64,000 nucleotides of DNA from Clostridiales bacterium (GTDB taxonomy: Bacteria > Bacillota > Clostridia > Monoglobales > WRBX01): NCBI GenBank assembly GCA_031261985.1, contig JAISIR010000001.1:1-64000 (forward strand), read 5' to 3'. The translations under genes were made by a program, and so were the position numbers. The notes under the pieces were generated by a model, which was given only the letters and a program-made list of their open reading frames with translations, was not told where the DNA came from and did not search any database. Positions 29,134-38,573 of the stretch are shown here, piece after piece (within the stretch, counting starts at the first letter, position 1; the number at the start of each line of letters is the position of its first letter).

Positions 29134-31332
29134 TTATTTTGTCTTCCTTTTCGCTGTTATAATTCCTTCTACTGCCTGAAGTTTTTTAATTACACGGTCT
29201 AAAAAAGATTTATTGGCAATCTCTACCAACATATTAATAATTAGCAGACCGTCTTTGGTTAGCACACTTTTGCTACTACGCATTGGCACTTTAATCTCTG
29301 CCATTTTAGATGCGATATTTGCAATAAGCATGGGGTAGTTTTGCGCAACAATTTGGATATCTGCCAGGTAATGCCTACTATGCTCGTTGCCCCAGCGTAC
29401 TTCTATAAGCCGCTCGTCGTTGGTTTTTATGGAATCGGCTATATTTATACAATCGGTGCGATGAACCGATACGCCGCGGCCGCGAGTGATGTAGCCGATA
29501 ATATCATCGCCGAACACAGGGTTACAACAGCGAGAGAAGCGGACTAGGCAATTGTTTAGGCCCTTAACTATTACGCCATTGCTAGCCTTTGGCTGAGATT
29601 TTTGAGCTGAATCGGCATCGATTGGGGTGGCTAAATCCTCTATAGTTTGCTCGGTGTTTTGGTGTACAAAGGCAGACAGACAATCTTTAATTCGGTTTAA
29701 AACCTTTAATACCGATAGCCCGCCATAGCCTATCATTGCATATAAATCGTCTATTGTTTGGGCGGTATATTTGCGTAAAACTATAGGCTGCCACTCGGTT
29801 GCATGTGTGCGTGATAGCTCTAATAATCCTATTTTTTGCAATTCGCGTTCTAAAATAGCGCGCCCATTAGTTACGTTTTCTTCTTTATTTTCTTTTCTGA
29901 ACCAATCGTTAATCTTCTTTTTTGCTTGCGATGTTTTAACTACTTTAAGCCAATCGCGGCTTGGGCCGTTGGCTGTTTTAGATGTTATAACCTCTACGAT
30001 ATCGCCATTTTTAAGCTTAACATCTAGCGGGCGCATTTTGCCATTTATTTTTGCGCCAACTGTTTTATTCCCTATTGCGCTGTGGATGCTATATGCAAAA
30101 TCTATAGGTGTAGAGCCGATGGGGAGGTCGATTACATCGCCTTTGGGGGAGAAAACAAAAACCTCGTCCTCGAATAAATCTATTTTAAGCGACGATACAA
30201 TTTCCTCGGCATCGTTGGCGTCTTTATGAATATCTAGTAATTGACGAATCCATTCTAGCTTGCCATCCATATCCGACTTCCCGCTGACACCTTCTTTATA
30301 TTTCCAGTGCGCGGCGATGCCAACCTCGGCTATATGGTGCATCTCTTTAGTGCGAATTTGAACCTCGAAAGGCTGACCGTTAGGACCCATAACCGTTGTG
30401 TGCAAGCTTTGGTACATATTGCTTTTGGGCATGGCGATGTAATCTTTAATACGCCCTGGTACCGGCTTAAAGGTTTCGTGAACCATTCCTAGCGCGGTGT
30501 AGCACTCGGTTATATTAGTAACAATTATGCGCACAGCAAGCAAATCGTAAATTTGGTCGACAGCTATGTTTTGACTATACATTTTGCGATAAATGCTAAA
30601 GAAATGCTTGGCGCGGCTTTCGATAGTTGCTTCTATTCTTAATTTTTTTAGTTTATCGGCAAGGATTTTTTTGATATTGTCTAAATATTCCTCGCGTTCA
30701 TCACGTTTTTGGCTGATATTATCTGAAATTTCGGCATATGCAATAGGGTCTAAATACCTCAGCGATAAATCCTCAAGCTCCCATTTTATCTTACTCATAC
30801 CTAAACGATGAGCGATAGGCGCGTACACTTCCATTGTTTCGCAGGCTTTCTCGCGCTGCTTATCTTCTGGCATGGCTTTTAGCGTGCGCATGTTGTGGGT
30901 TCTATCGGCAAGCTTAATTAAAATAACGCGGATATCTTTAGCCATGGCAAGGAACATTTTACGCAAGTTCTCGGCTTGTTGTTCTTCTTTAGTAGAATAA
31001 GGAATCTTCCCTAGCTTAGTAACGCCCTCGACTAAATGCGCAACTTCGCTGCCAAACTGTTCTTCGATATCGGCATAAGAAGCAATGGTGTCTTCTACCA
31101 CATCATGCAAAATAGCGGCTATAATGCTTGGGATATCCAACTCCATATCGGCGAGCATATTAGCCACAGCAAGGGGGTGATTTATGTAATCCTCGCCACT
31201 GACACGTTTTTGGTCACTATGTGCTTGTTTTGCAAACTCGTAAGCTTTTTGAATGGGGGATAAATCGCTATTAGGCAAATATTTTTTAACTTTATCTAAT
31301 AGTTCTTCGTACGTAATTTGGTAATCTTTCAT
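29134..31332 (-). CDS. relA: Bifunctional (p)ppGpp synthetase/hydrolase RelA/SpoT
   Basis: HPLAVANMLADMELDIPSIIAAILHDVVEDT; YDLLAVRIIV; PKSNMYQSLHTTV; TGS and ACT domains. Confidence 0.96.
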   Translation of the reverse strand: MKDYQITYEELLDKVKKYLPNSDLSPIQKAYEFAKQAHSDQKRVSGEDYINHPLAVANMLADMELDIPSIIAAILHDVVEDTIASYADIEEQFGSEVAHLVEGVTKLGKIPYSTKEEQQAENLRKMFLAMAKDIRVILIKLADRTHNMRTLKAMPEDKQREKACETMEVYAPIAHRLGMSKIKWELEDLSLRYLDPIAYAEISDNISQKRDEREEYLDNIKKILADKLKKLRIEATIESRAKHFFSIYRKMYSQNIAVDQIYDLLAVRIIVTNITECYTALGMVHETFKPVPGRIKDYIAMPKSNMYQSLHTTVMGPNGQPFEVQIRTKEMHHIAEVGIAAHWKYKEGVSGKSDMDGKLEWIRQLLDIHKDANDAEEIVSSLKIDLFEDEVFVFSPKGDVIDLPIGSTPIDFAYSIHSAIGNKTVGAKINGKMRPLDVKLKNGDIVEVITSKTANGPSRDWLKVVKTSQAKKKINDWFRKENKEENVTNGRAILERELQKIGLLELSRTHATEWQPIVLRKYTAQTIDDLYAMIGYGGLSVLKVLNRIKDCLSAFVHQNTEQTIEDLATPIDADSAQKSQPKASNGVIVKGLNNCLVRFSRCCNPVFGDDIIGYITRGRGVSVHRTDCINIADSIKTNDERLIEVRWGNEHSRHYLADIQIVAQNYPMLIANIASKMAEIKVPMRSSKSVLTKDGLLIINMLVEIANKSFLDRVIKKLQAVEGIITAKRKTK

Positions 31333-31355
31333 TCTGGGCGAGGCACCTCCTTTGT

Positions 31356-31387
31356 AATTGAGAATTGAGAATTGAGAATTGAGAATT
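31356..31387. repeat. 7-bp tandem repeat AATTGAG x4
   Basis: aattgagaattgagaattgagaattgagaatta between relA and the SLH gene. Confidence 0.9.
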
Positions 31388-31398
31388 AATATTTATCT

Positions 31399-32076
31399 TT
31401 AAATCTCGTTTACCGCGCCGCTTAAAGCTCGGCTTACTAAAACTGCTAGCTCTGCACGCGTAATTGTATCTTGCGGCTTAAAGTTGCCGGTATCGTTACC
31501 GCGTAATAACCCATGCGATGCTAAATAATCGACAGAATCGGTAGCATAATCGGCAATTTCATTTTGGTCGGGGAAGGAATATTCTGTCTTCTCATCCTTT
31601 AATTGCAGGCCAGAAAAATCGATGGCGCGCTTTACTAAAACAGATTCATCATCGCGCGTTATATTGCTAGAAGCTGCAAACCACTCGTCACTCTCGCCTT
31701 TTGCAATGCCTTTATCCACCGCGGCAGAGACATATTTATAGTACCATTGGTCGGGTGCGTTATCTAAAAAATCGTGAGCGGTGTTCTCGTCATACATTCC
31801 AAAAGCGCAAACTATGGTTTTAACGCACTCGGCGCGGGTCATGTTTTCAAGCGGCTTAAACAGATTATCTTTATATCCCGAGATTATCCCCCAATTAGAT
31901 AACTGATTAATAGACGCAACTGCCCAAGGAACCTCGTCTAAATCGGTGTAATCGCTCGCTTGCTGGTTTGTGCTAAAAAAGGTGTCGATAGTTGTTCCTG
32001 GCGTAATTGCCACGGCGTGTGCACAAATAATGCAGACTATAACTATTAATGGTATTAGTTTTAGAGCCTTTTTCAT
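31399..32076 (-). CDS. S-layer homology (SLH) domain protein
   Basis: Signal peptide; SINQLSNWGIISGYKDNLFKPLENMTRAECVKTIV; LASHGLLRGNDTGNFKPQDTITRAELAVLVSRAL. Confidence 0.9.
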   Translation of the reverse strand: MKKALKLIPLIVIVCIICAHAVAITPGTTIDTFFSTNQQASDYTDLDEVPWAVASINQLSNWGIISGYKDNLFKPLENMTRAECVKTIVCAFGMYDENTAHDFLDNAPDQWYYKYVSAAVDKGIAKGESDEWFAASSNITRDDESVLVKRAIDFSGLQLKDEKTEYSFPDQNEIADYATDSVDYLASHGLLRGNDTGNFKPQDTITRAELAVLVSRALSGAVNEI

Positions 32077-32106
32077 AAGTTTAACCTCTTTTTAAAAAAT
32101 TTCGGT

Positions 32107-32550
32107 TTACTCGGTGGTGGTGCTAGAATCATCGCTAACTGATGGCTTTGGCGATGGCTTTGGCGTAGGAGTTGGCGTGGGTTTAGGTTTAGTGGTTGAC
32201 GAATTGCTTGAACTATTTGAAGACGCTTTAGGCGATGCCTTTGGCGATGCTTTTGGTGTAGGCGTTGGCGTAGGTGTAGGCGTTGCTTTTGCAGGTGTCG
32301 CCTCGGTCTTTTTTAAGCTTGTAACTTGCGCTTGCAATTCTGCCACCTGGCTTTTTAATGCGTCGCGTTCAGAAGTTATTTCTTCTAAATCGGTCGATGT
32401 AGATGCGTTGGCTAAAAGATGATATGAAATGGTAAACGATAGTGCGAAGACTATTATTAAAACGCTAAAAAACATTAGTAAAATCTTGCCGTTTCCACGT
32501 TTACGCATACGTTTTGGACCTGAACTTGCGAATAATTTTTCCCGTCTCAT
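32107..32550 (-). CDS. Single-pass membrane protein with coiled coil and TP/KASP-rich low-complexity tail
   Basis: TM LLMFFSVLIIVFALSFTISYHLL, coiled coil, TPTPTPTPKASPKASPKASSNSS. Confidence 0.7.
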   Translation of the reverse strand: MRREKLFASSGPKRMRKRGNGKILLMFFSVLIIVFALSFTISYHLLANASTSTDLEEITSERDALKSQVAELQAQVTSLKKTEATPAKATPTPTPTPTPKASPKASPKASSNSSSNSSTTKPKPTPTPTPKPSPKPSVSDDSSTTTE

Positions 32551-32553
32551 TTT

Positions 32554-32785
32554 AAAACACCCTTTTTAAAATCTTTACGCTCCGACGGAATGAATCCGTC
32601 TTTGCTTCTAAAGTTATTTTGTTCAAAATGCCGACAAGCTGGCATTTTGTTTATCGAGTTATAAAACACCCTTTTTAAAATCTTTACGCTCCGGTGAAAT
32701 GAATTCACCTTTGCTTCTAAAGTTATTTTGTTCAAAATGCCGACAAGCTGGCATTTTGTTTAATTGAGCTATAAAACACCCTTTT
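32554..32785 (+). repeat. Tandem pair of dispersed two-hairpin elements (copies D1, D2), ~109-bp unit
   Basis: aaaacaccctttttaaaatctttacgctcc recurs at +109 and partially at about +219; stem 1 is GACGG/CCGTC in D1 and GGTGA/TCACC in D2. Confidence 0.93.
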
Positions 32786-32815
32786 TATTCATTAATATAT
32801 TAATTCCTTATAACT

Positions 32816-34165
32816 CTACTCTTTCTCGGGGACTTCCTCTGCCAAAGTAACCGTCCAAGATATATCGTCCCACTCGCCTTTATCGTTTAGACGTTTACCC
32901 TCTAGCAACAACTGGTCGCCTGCTTTATATTTATCCCTAACTTCGTTTAGTCTGGCGGTTGTAGAGGTATCCTCTCCATCTGCTTTTTGGATGATATCGC
33001 GCGGTTTCATGCCTGCGTTCTCTGCCGCGCTAAATGGCACGACCTCGCCCACATACACACCTTCGGGGACATCAAAAACCTTGCTCATCTCTGGCGTTAC
33101 ATCTCTATAAGGTATCACACCAATCGCTGGGCGACCTTTTACGTAACCATTAGCAATTAAATCGTCTATAATTGGTTTAGCGTTATCGATAGGAATTGCA
33201 AAGCCCATGCCCTCGGCGCTGCTTACTTTTACCGAGTTAATGCCAATTACTTGACCATACGCATTAATTAATGCGCCACCGCTATTGCCTTCGTTTATGG
33301 CGGCATCGGTTTGGATTAAGGTGAACGACCTGCCCTCTACATCTAGTGTGCGATTTAACGCAGAAACCACGCCAACCGTTACAGAGCCTGCAAACTCTTG
33401 ACCTAGCGGGTTGCCGATAGCAACTACTAACTCGCCTACCTGAAGCTCGGACGATTTACCCAAAGTAGCAAATGGCAAGTTATTCGCATCAATTTTTACC
33501 ACGGCAAGGTCGGTCTTTGCATCGGTACCTATTAATTTAGCGGTGTGCGTTTCGCCTGTGTTAAGCGTAACTTTAAGCGATTCGGCTTTCTCTACCACGT
33601 GGTTATTAGTTGCAATGTATCCATCGGCAGAAATTATAATGCCGCTGCCGCTTGACTGTTGCTGAGCTGATTGACCCCATAGGCTTGTAACCGTGCTTTC
33701 TGCTATAATACCAACTACAGAAGGACCTACATTATTGGCAATATCCACCACGCTCTGCTCGGCATCTTGTGGCTTGGCTAGTTGTTCAAGATTGCTTTTT
33801 TGCGTCCCGCTGCTTAAAATTCTTACATTTTGCCCAGTTAACATTGGCATTAGGCATACAAACATGGCAGCACTTACCACCGCGCTAATAATGGCAGATA
33901 TCACATAACTCCAATTAAACTTGCGCTTGCGTTTTATCTTCTTTTTATAAGGAACAATATGCTCTTCGGTAAAATTTATTTTTTCGATAGATTTAGTTTG
34001 ATTCTCGGGCTGAGGAACAAGTGTTTTAGTAGCCTCGTTCTTTTCTCTCTGCTCGGCTAGTTTTTTCTTGGCGGTGTCTTCTTCGGAATACTCAGTTACA
34101 TCAATAAAATTAACCTTGTCGTCAGTTTTCGGCTGTTTTTCTAAGTTTTTTTCGTCATCTAGCAT
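32816..34165 (-). CDS. htrA: HtrA/DegP-like trypsin-like serine protease with PDZ domain
   Basis: GYIATNNHVVEKAESLKVTL; DAKTDLAVVKID; INEGNSGGALINAYGQVIGIN. Confidence 0.95.
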   Translation of the reverse strand: MLDDEKNLEKQPKTDDKVNFIDVTEYSEEDTAKKKLAEQREKNEATKTLVPQPENQTKSIEKINFTEEHIVPYKKKIKRKRKFNWSYVISAIISAVVSAAMFVCLMPMLTGQNVRILSSGTQKSNLEQLAKPQDAEQSVVDIANNVGPSVVGIIAESTVTSLWGQSAQQQSSGSGIIISADGYIATNNHVVEKAESLKVTLNTGETHTAKLIGTDAKTDLAVVKIDANNLPFATLGKSSELQVGELVVAIGNPLGQEFAGSVTVGVVSALNRTLDVEGRSFTLIQTDAAINEGNSGGALINAYGQVIGINSVKVSSAEGMGFAIPIDNAKPIIDDLIANGYVKGRPAIGVIPYRDVTPEMSKVFDVPEGVYVGEVVPFSAAENAGMKPRDIIQKADGEDTSTTARLNEVRDKYKAGDQLLLEGKRLNDKGEWDDISWTVTLAEEVPEKE

Positions 34166-34177
34166 GCTTAATCCTCC

Positions 34178-35161
34178 TTATTTTAATACATCTATAGCTT
34201 TATCTGCAATATCGTTCTCGGTCATTTTATATAGCTTAAATAACTCCGCAGGGCTGCCACTTCTGCCAAAGCAATCGGGCATACCTATCATTCCTAGCTT
34301 GGCAACGCCTGATGTTGCCATTACTTCGCTAACAGCCGAGCCTAGCCCGCCGATTATATTATGTTCCTCTGCCGTTACAATTGCTTTAGTCTCGCGCGCG
34401 CATTTTAGTATAAGCTCAGAATCTATCGGCTTAATAGTTGCCATATTAACCACTCGGGCGGTTATGCCTTGCTTCTGCAAAATATCGTAAGCTTTTAGGG
34501 CTTTATCTACCATTAAACCAGTGGCAATTATGGTAACATCATCGTTTGATGAACTTTTAAGCACCTCACCCTTACCTAGTTTAAATTGATAATCGCTAGA
34601 ATGTATAACTGGCACCGCGCTACGTCCAAGGCGGATATACCAAGGCGCATCAACCTCTGCTGCTGCCAAAATTATGTTATAAGCCTCGACCGCATCGCTA
34701 GGGCATACAACTGTCATGTTAGGCATAGCGCGCATTAGGGCGATATCTTCGATACATTGGTGGCTGGCACCGTCTTCGCCAACCGAGATTCCGCTATGAG
34801 TAACGGCAACCTTTACATTAGCGCGCGGGTAGGCTATGCTATTGCGCACTTGTTCGTACGCTCTGCCTGCGCCAAACATTGCAAAGGTGCTGGCAAAGGG
34901 TATAAGCCCAGATAGTGCAAGCCCCGATGAAACCGACATCATATTACCTTCGGCTATGCCGCAATCGAAAAATCTATCGGGGAAGGCTTTAGCAAATTTA
35001 TTTGTTTGAGTAGCTGCCGAAAGGTCGGCATCTAGCACTACAACTTTAGGGTTAGCCTCGCCTAAATGGCATAGCGCATCGCCATAAGCAACTCGTGTAG
35101 CAATTTCGCTTCCTATTATATAGTTGTTTTTTATATACTCGGCTGTTTTAGAACTTGTCAT
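34178..35161 (-). CDS. Transketolase, C-terminal half (pyrimidine-binding subunit)
   Basis: VVLDADLSAATQTNKFAKAFPDRFFDCGIAEGNMMSVSSGLALSG. Confidence 0.93.
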   Translation of the reverse strand: MTSSKTAEYIKNNYIIGSEIATRVAYGDALCHLGEANPKVVVLDADLSAATQTNKFAKAFPDRFFDCGIAEGNMMSVSSGLALSGLIPFASTFAMFGAGRAYEQVRNSIAYPRANVKVAVTHSGISVGEDGASHQCIEDIALMRAMPNMTVVCPSDAVEAYNIILAAAEVDAPWYIRLGRSAVPVIHSSDYQFKLGKGEVLKSSSNDDVTIIATGLMVDKALKAYDILQKQGITARVVNMATIKPIDSELILKCARETKAIVTAEEHNIIGGLGSAVSEVMATSGVAKLGMIGMPDCFGRSGSPAELFKLYKMTENDIADKAIDVLK

Positions 35162-35988
35162 TATGCTTCGCCCCCTAAACTTTTAATAATCTCGGAATAT
35201 TGCTCATCGTTTGGGGCTTTACCATGCCATTCTGCTTTATTCTCGAACATCTTGACGCCTTTACCTTTTATAGTTTTAGCTATAATTACGCTTGGCTTGC
35301 CTATGCAAGCGCGCGCTGTGTTAAAAGCGTTTTTTATTTCATCATAATTATGCCCATCAATTTGTATTACATTCCAGTTAAACGCCGCTAGCTTGGAAGC
35401 TATAGGCTCGACACCCATTACGTTTGCAACCTCGCCATCTATTTGTAAACCGTTGATATCTATAACTGCGCATAAATTATCTAGCTTATAGTGCGCGGCG
35501 AACATAAATGCCTCCCACACTTGACCTTCCTGGCACTCGCCATCGCCTAAAACCGAATACACGCGATAATCGCTACCTTGAACCTTAGCTGCCTTAGCCA
35601 TACCTGCTGCAATAGATATCCCCTGACCAAGCGAGCCGGTAGATGCGTCAACGCCTGGAGTATGCTCTATGCAAGGGTGACCTTGAAGGTGACTATCGAT
35701 TTTGCGAAGACGAGGTAAGTCTTCGATTGGAAAGAATCCTTTTAAAGCAAGCGCGGCGTATAATGCAGGTGCGCAATGACCTTTAGATAGAACAAACCTA
35801 TCGCGCATGGGGCTTTTAGGGTTATTAACATCTAGGTTTTGCAGCTCTTCAAAGTAGAGATATGTCATGATATCGGCTATGCCTAACGAGCCGCCAGGGT
35901 GACCAGATTTTGCATGATACACCATATCGACAATTAACCGCCTAGCTTTTGCGCTAATTTGAGATAAATTTGTATTTGAATTTGGCAT
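35161..35988 (-). CDS. Transketolase, N-terminal half (TPP-binding subunit)
   Basis: AKSGHPGGSLGIADIMTYLYF; GSLGQGISIAAGMAKA; GDGECQEGQVWEAFMFA. Confidence 0.95.
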   Translation of the reverse strand: MPNSNTNLSQISAKARRLIVDMVYHAKSGHPGGSLGIADIMTYLYFEELQNLDVNNPKSPMRDRFVLSKGHCAPALYAALALKGFFPIEDLPRLRKIDSHLQGHPCIEHTPGVDASTGSLGQGISIAAGMAKAAKVQGSDYRVYSVLGDGECQEGQVWEAFMFAAHYKLDNLCAVIDINGLQIDGEVANVMGVEPIASKLAAFNWNVIQIDGHNYDEIKNAFNTARACIGKPSVIIAKTIKGKGVKMFENKAEWHGKAPNDEQYSEIIKSLGGEA

Positions 35989-36022
35989 AGATTATTTTCT
36001 TCCTTAATAATGATTATATATA

Positions 36023-36107
36023 ACGCTTCAGCGGAGTGAATCCGCTTTCGCTTCTAAAGATAATAGGATATTTTCGGCGACAGGCTGCCGAAAATTTATT
36101 CTTATTC
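36023..36107 (+). repeat. Dispersed two-hairpin element, copy E (5' UTR side of the transketolase operon)
   Basis: AGCGG-agtgaat-CCGCT (36030-36046), cttctaaag, ATTTTCGGC-gacaggct-GCCGAAAAT (36070-36095). Confidence 0.92.
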
Positions 36108-36118
36108 ATATAGAACTA

Positions 36119-36147
36119 ATTATATCAATATAAGTATGGTTTGTCAA
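36119..36147 (-). promoter_or_regulatory. sigma-A promoter for transketolase operon (TTGACA-17-TATAAT)
   Basis: Reverse complement TTGACAAACCATACTTATATTGATATAAT. Confidence 0.75.
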
Positions 36148-36305
36148 CCACTAAATACAAAGTTATTTGCACTTTTTTATTGTTTTGGTTGCAATTTATT
36201 GCTAAATGTAAGCATAGATTTATAAAAATTGCATATTTTTAGGTATTTTTTTGAAAAAAACACAAAAATTTAACACAAATTTAACATAAGTGCAACATTT
36301 ACCCC

Positions 36306-36334
36306 TTGATTTATGTTTTAAAATGGTGTATAAT
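36306..36334 (+). promoter_or_regulatory. sigma-A promoter (TTGATT-17-TATAAT) for the orphan 571-aa gene
   Basis: ttgatt 36306-36311; tataat 36329-36334. Confidence 0.7.
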
Positions 36335-36379
36335 ATAAATATAAAGAAAATAACCTTGCATATTTTGATTTTATATAAA

Positions 36380-36405
36380 TTAAGTTACCCACGTGGTTAA
36401 CTTAA
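36380..36405. promoter_or_regulatory. 26-bp near-perfect palindrome in the 5' UTR of the orphan gene
   Basis: TTAAGTTACC-CACGTG-GTTAACTTAA, one mismatched arm position. Confidence 0.7.
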
Positions 36406-36442
36406 AATCCAATTTTAATTATTTAATAAAGAGGGGATTATC

Positions 36443-38158
36443 ATGCTAGATTTTAAATTAAGAAAGAAAATTAAAGACGCTAATTTATCGGTTGACAAAT
36501 TAGACAGTGGCGTCTACAAGGTATATGACAAACATAATGTATCTTTATGTACCGTAGACGGCAAGGGCTTTTTGTGTAAGGATGATGGAACACGCATTGC
36601 TTATGATGATAGTGATAATGGTAAGAAGCTTGATCCCGCCTACAAAAAGCTAGCTAAAAATTTGGTCGAGGCAACACCACACGAGGGCAATGAGTGTTCT
36701 GACGTAGCGATAAAATACGCACAAAAAACATCTACCTTGGGTGACTATCTTGACAAAATGGCTACTATTAAAAAGACATCTGAGTATTTGCCTGCCGAGA
36801 CTCTTGCTAGTTCTAAAAACTTTGATGCTATAATACAAGCTTATGGCGGGTTTAATACATTTTCAGAAACTATTGATGAAGACATTCCTAAAGCTGGTTT
36901 TAAAGACTTCTTTAATAAGAAGGATTACCAAACTAAACGTGATGGTGCTAAGTCGAACTTTAAATATAACACCAACAAAGCTTGGGAAGATGCTATAAAA
37001 GCAACAGTTCCTGCAGACCCAATTGACGACCCAGCCGCAATCGACGACCCAGTTGAAGATTTTGAGATTAAAACTTTGGGCGACTTATTCCAAGCTCCTG
37101 CAGAAAAAGGCGGGTTTGGCTTAACAGAAGCTGGTTCTGGGTATTTGCTTGGTAAGTTGCAAACCGAGCTTGGCATGAAAAGAATTGACCTTGATGATGT
37201 TTTAAGTAATTCTTTACATCCAGGTGATATAGCCGATTTATTCAATAAAAAACTAAAGTTTGAATTAAGTGAAAAACACTTTGCAGAGCGTAATGATTTT
37301 TGGAAGGCTGTTCATGATAATGAGCTTGCTAAGACCGCGGGTCTAGATTATAACGCTGAAAAAGGCGAAACAGTAGAATATACTACACGTGGTGCTGACG
37401 GTTCTAAAAGTAAAGGCGATAAGTTTGTTGTTACCGATAAACGTCTAAAAGGATTTATGCAAGGTCAAGGTTTTGAAGCCGAGTATAAGGTTTTTGCTAA
37501 TGATAAAGCTCTTGATGATAAGGATAAAATTGTAGAGAATAGAACTACATACAAGGCTACATTCTATACTCGTTCAGGACAAGAAAGAGAAGTAGAGCTT
37601 ACGCTTAAACTTATGAAGGCAGCTGAGTTTGAATACTTTACTAAAGCGCAAGATTATGAAGGACTAGGCGTGCGTAGTGCTTTAGCTAATATCGCTTCTA
37701 GGTCAGAACATGGTGTAGACGCTGACACAATCGCTGCAATTCAAGAGTCTTTAGAGCCTTCTAAAGCTGACTTTGAGCAAATGAGTGCAGGCTTAAAACT
37801 ACAACGTGTTTACGATGCCAATGGTTTTGTTAAACTTGCTTATGGCGAGAAAGCTCCTGATTCTGCACTAGATGCTAGTGGTATTGTTAAGTACGATTAC
37901 GCTAAGGATAACCTTAAAACAGTTTCTACTCTTGATAAAGCTCAACTTGACGATGTTGGATTATCACTTGATATTAGTGCCAGCATTAAACATAACTTTG
38001 TTACATATACAGAAAATGTTATTGATGCTAATGGTAAAACTACTTTTGGAGATAAGTTTAATGCAGATGAAGCTGTTAAGATTATTAACAACCATGCCGC
38101 TCATACAAAGAATGTTTATGAAGGCATTAAAAACACCCCTCCAGCTCCAATAATATAA
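36443..38158 (+). CDS. Hypothetical protein, 571 aa, no recognised domain
   Basis: Long ORF with own promoter, RBS (gagggg) and downstream terminator; no family recognised. Confidence 0.85.
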   Translation: MLDFKLRKKIKDANLSVDKLDSGVYKVYDKHNVSLCTVDGKGFLCKDDGTRIAYDDSDNGKKLDPAYKKLAKNLVEATPHEGNECSDVAIKYAQKTSTLGDYLDKMATIKKTSEYLPAETLASSKNFDAIIQAYGGFNTFSETIDEDIPKAGFKDFFNKKDYQTKRDGAKSNFKYNTNKAWEDAIKATVPADPIDDPAAIDDPVEDFEIKTLGDLFQAPAEKGGFGLTEAGSGYLLGKLQTELGMKRIDLDDVLSNSLHPGDIADLFNKKLKFELSEKHFAERNDFWKAVHDNELAKTAGLDYNAEKGETVEYTTRGADGSKSKGDKFVVTDKRLKGFMQGQGFEAEYKVFANDKALDDKDKIVENRTTYKATFYTRSGQEREVELTLKLMKAAEFEYFTKAQDYEGLGVRSALANIASRSEHGVDADTIAAIQESLEPSKADFEQMSAGLKLQRVYDANGFVKLAYGEKAPDSALDASGIVKYDYAKDNLKTVSTLDKAQLDDVGLSLDISASIKHNFVTYTENVIDANGKTTFGDKFNADEAVKIINNHAAHTKNVYEGIKNTPPAPII

Positions 38159-38198
38159 GTAATACATTATTAAATATAAGGTAAAACTTATATACCAT

Positions 38199-38240
38199 AA
38201 AAAAGTCGATAGGCGGATAACCCCTCCATCGACTTTTTTT
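38199..38240 (+). terminator. Rho-independent terminator after the orphan gene
   Basis: AAAAGTCGAT...ATCGACTTTTTTT. Confidence 0.85.
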
Positions 38241-38309
38241 GCGTGAACAATTCTTCTAATTTGATATGTTACAAATATGTTAAATTATAATTACTTTTTG
38301 AATAATTAA

Positions 38310-38338
38310 TTGAAATTTTTGATATTTTGTAGTATAAT
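38310..38338 (+). promoter_or_regulatory. sigma-A promoter (TTGAAA-17-TATAAT) for a small hydrophobic peptide
   Basis: ttgaaa 38310-38315; tataat 38333-38338. Confidence 0.8.
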
Positions 38339-38399
38339 GTAAGAAGTAGATAGCGGAACAACAGAAGACGGTTGCCCTTTTAAAAGAGGGGGTGGAACT

Positions 38400-38477
38400 G
38401 TGAATAGAATAATCAGAATTATTGTTAGCATCATAGTTTTTCTTGCCATAGTTACATCGTTTGTTAAAGTAATTTAA
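38400..38477 (+). CDS. Candidate type I toxin-like hydrophobic peptide, 25 aa (not in ORF track)
   Basis: GTG start after GAGGGGGTGG RBS: MNRIIRIIVSIIVFLAIVTSFVKVI, cationic ends around one hydrophobic segment. Confidence 0.65.
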   Translation: MNRIIRIIVSIIVFLAIVTSFVKVI

Positions 38478-38573
38478 TTAACAAACAACCGTCTGCACCT
38501 GCAATGCGACGGTTGTATTTTTTCAACTAACATTTCGGGGCAACTGTTATTATATCTGTTGTTCCCATTATCT
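38478..38573 (-). ncRNA. Predicted convergent antisense RNA (~95 nt), candidate antitoxin
   Basis: Initiates from the consensus promoter at 38580-38608 on the - strand and runs into the shared hairpin 38485-38516. Confidence 0.5.
38485..38523. terminator. Candidate bidirectional terminator shared by the two convergent transcripts
   Basis: ACAACCGTC (38485-38493) / GACGGTTGT (38508-38516) with T-run on the + strand and T-rich TTGTTAATT on the - strand. Confidence 0.75.

Noticed and set aside
32114-32422. + strand ORF GDGFGVGVGVGLG...
   Set aside because: Antisense translation of the TP-rich repeat of the 32107-32550 protein; no RBS and no family.
32547-32735. - strand 62-aa ORF across the tandem elements
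   Set aside because: Composed of the duplicated two-hairpin element; internal repeat in the protein simply reflects the DNA repeat.
34178-35988. Split transketolase as a novelty
   Set aside because: Two-gene transketolases are common in Firmicutes and archaea.
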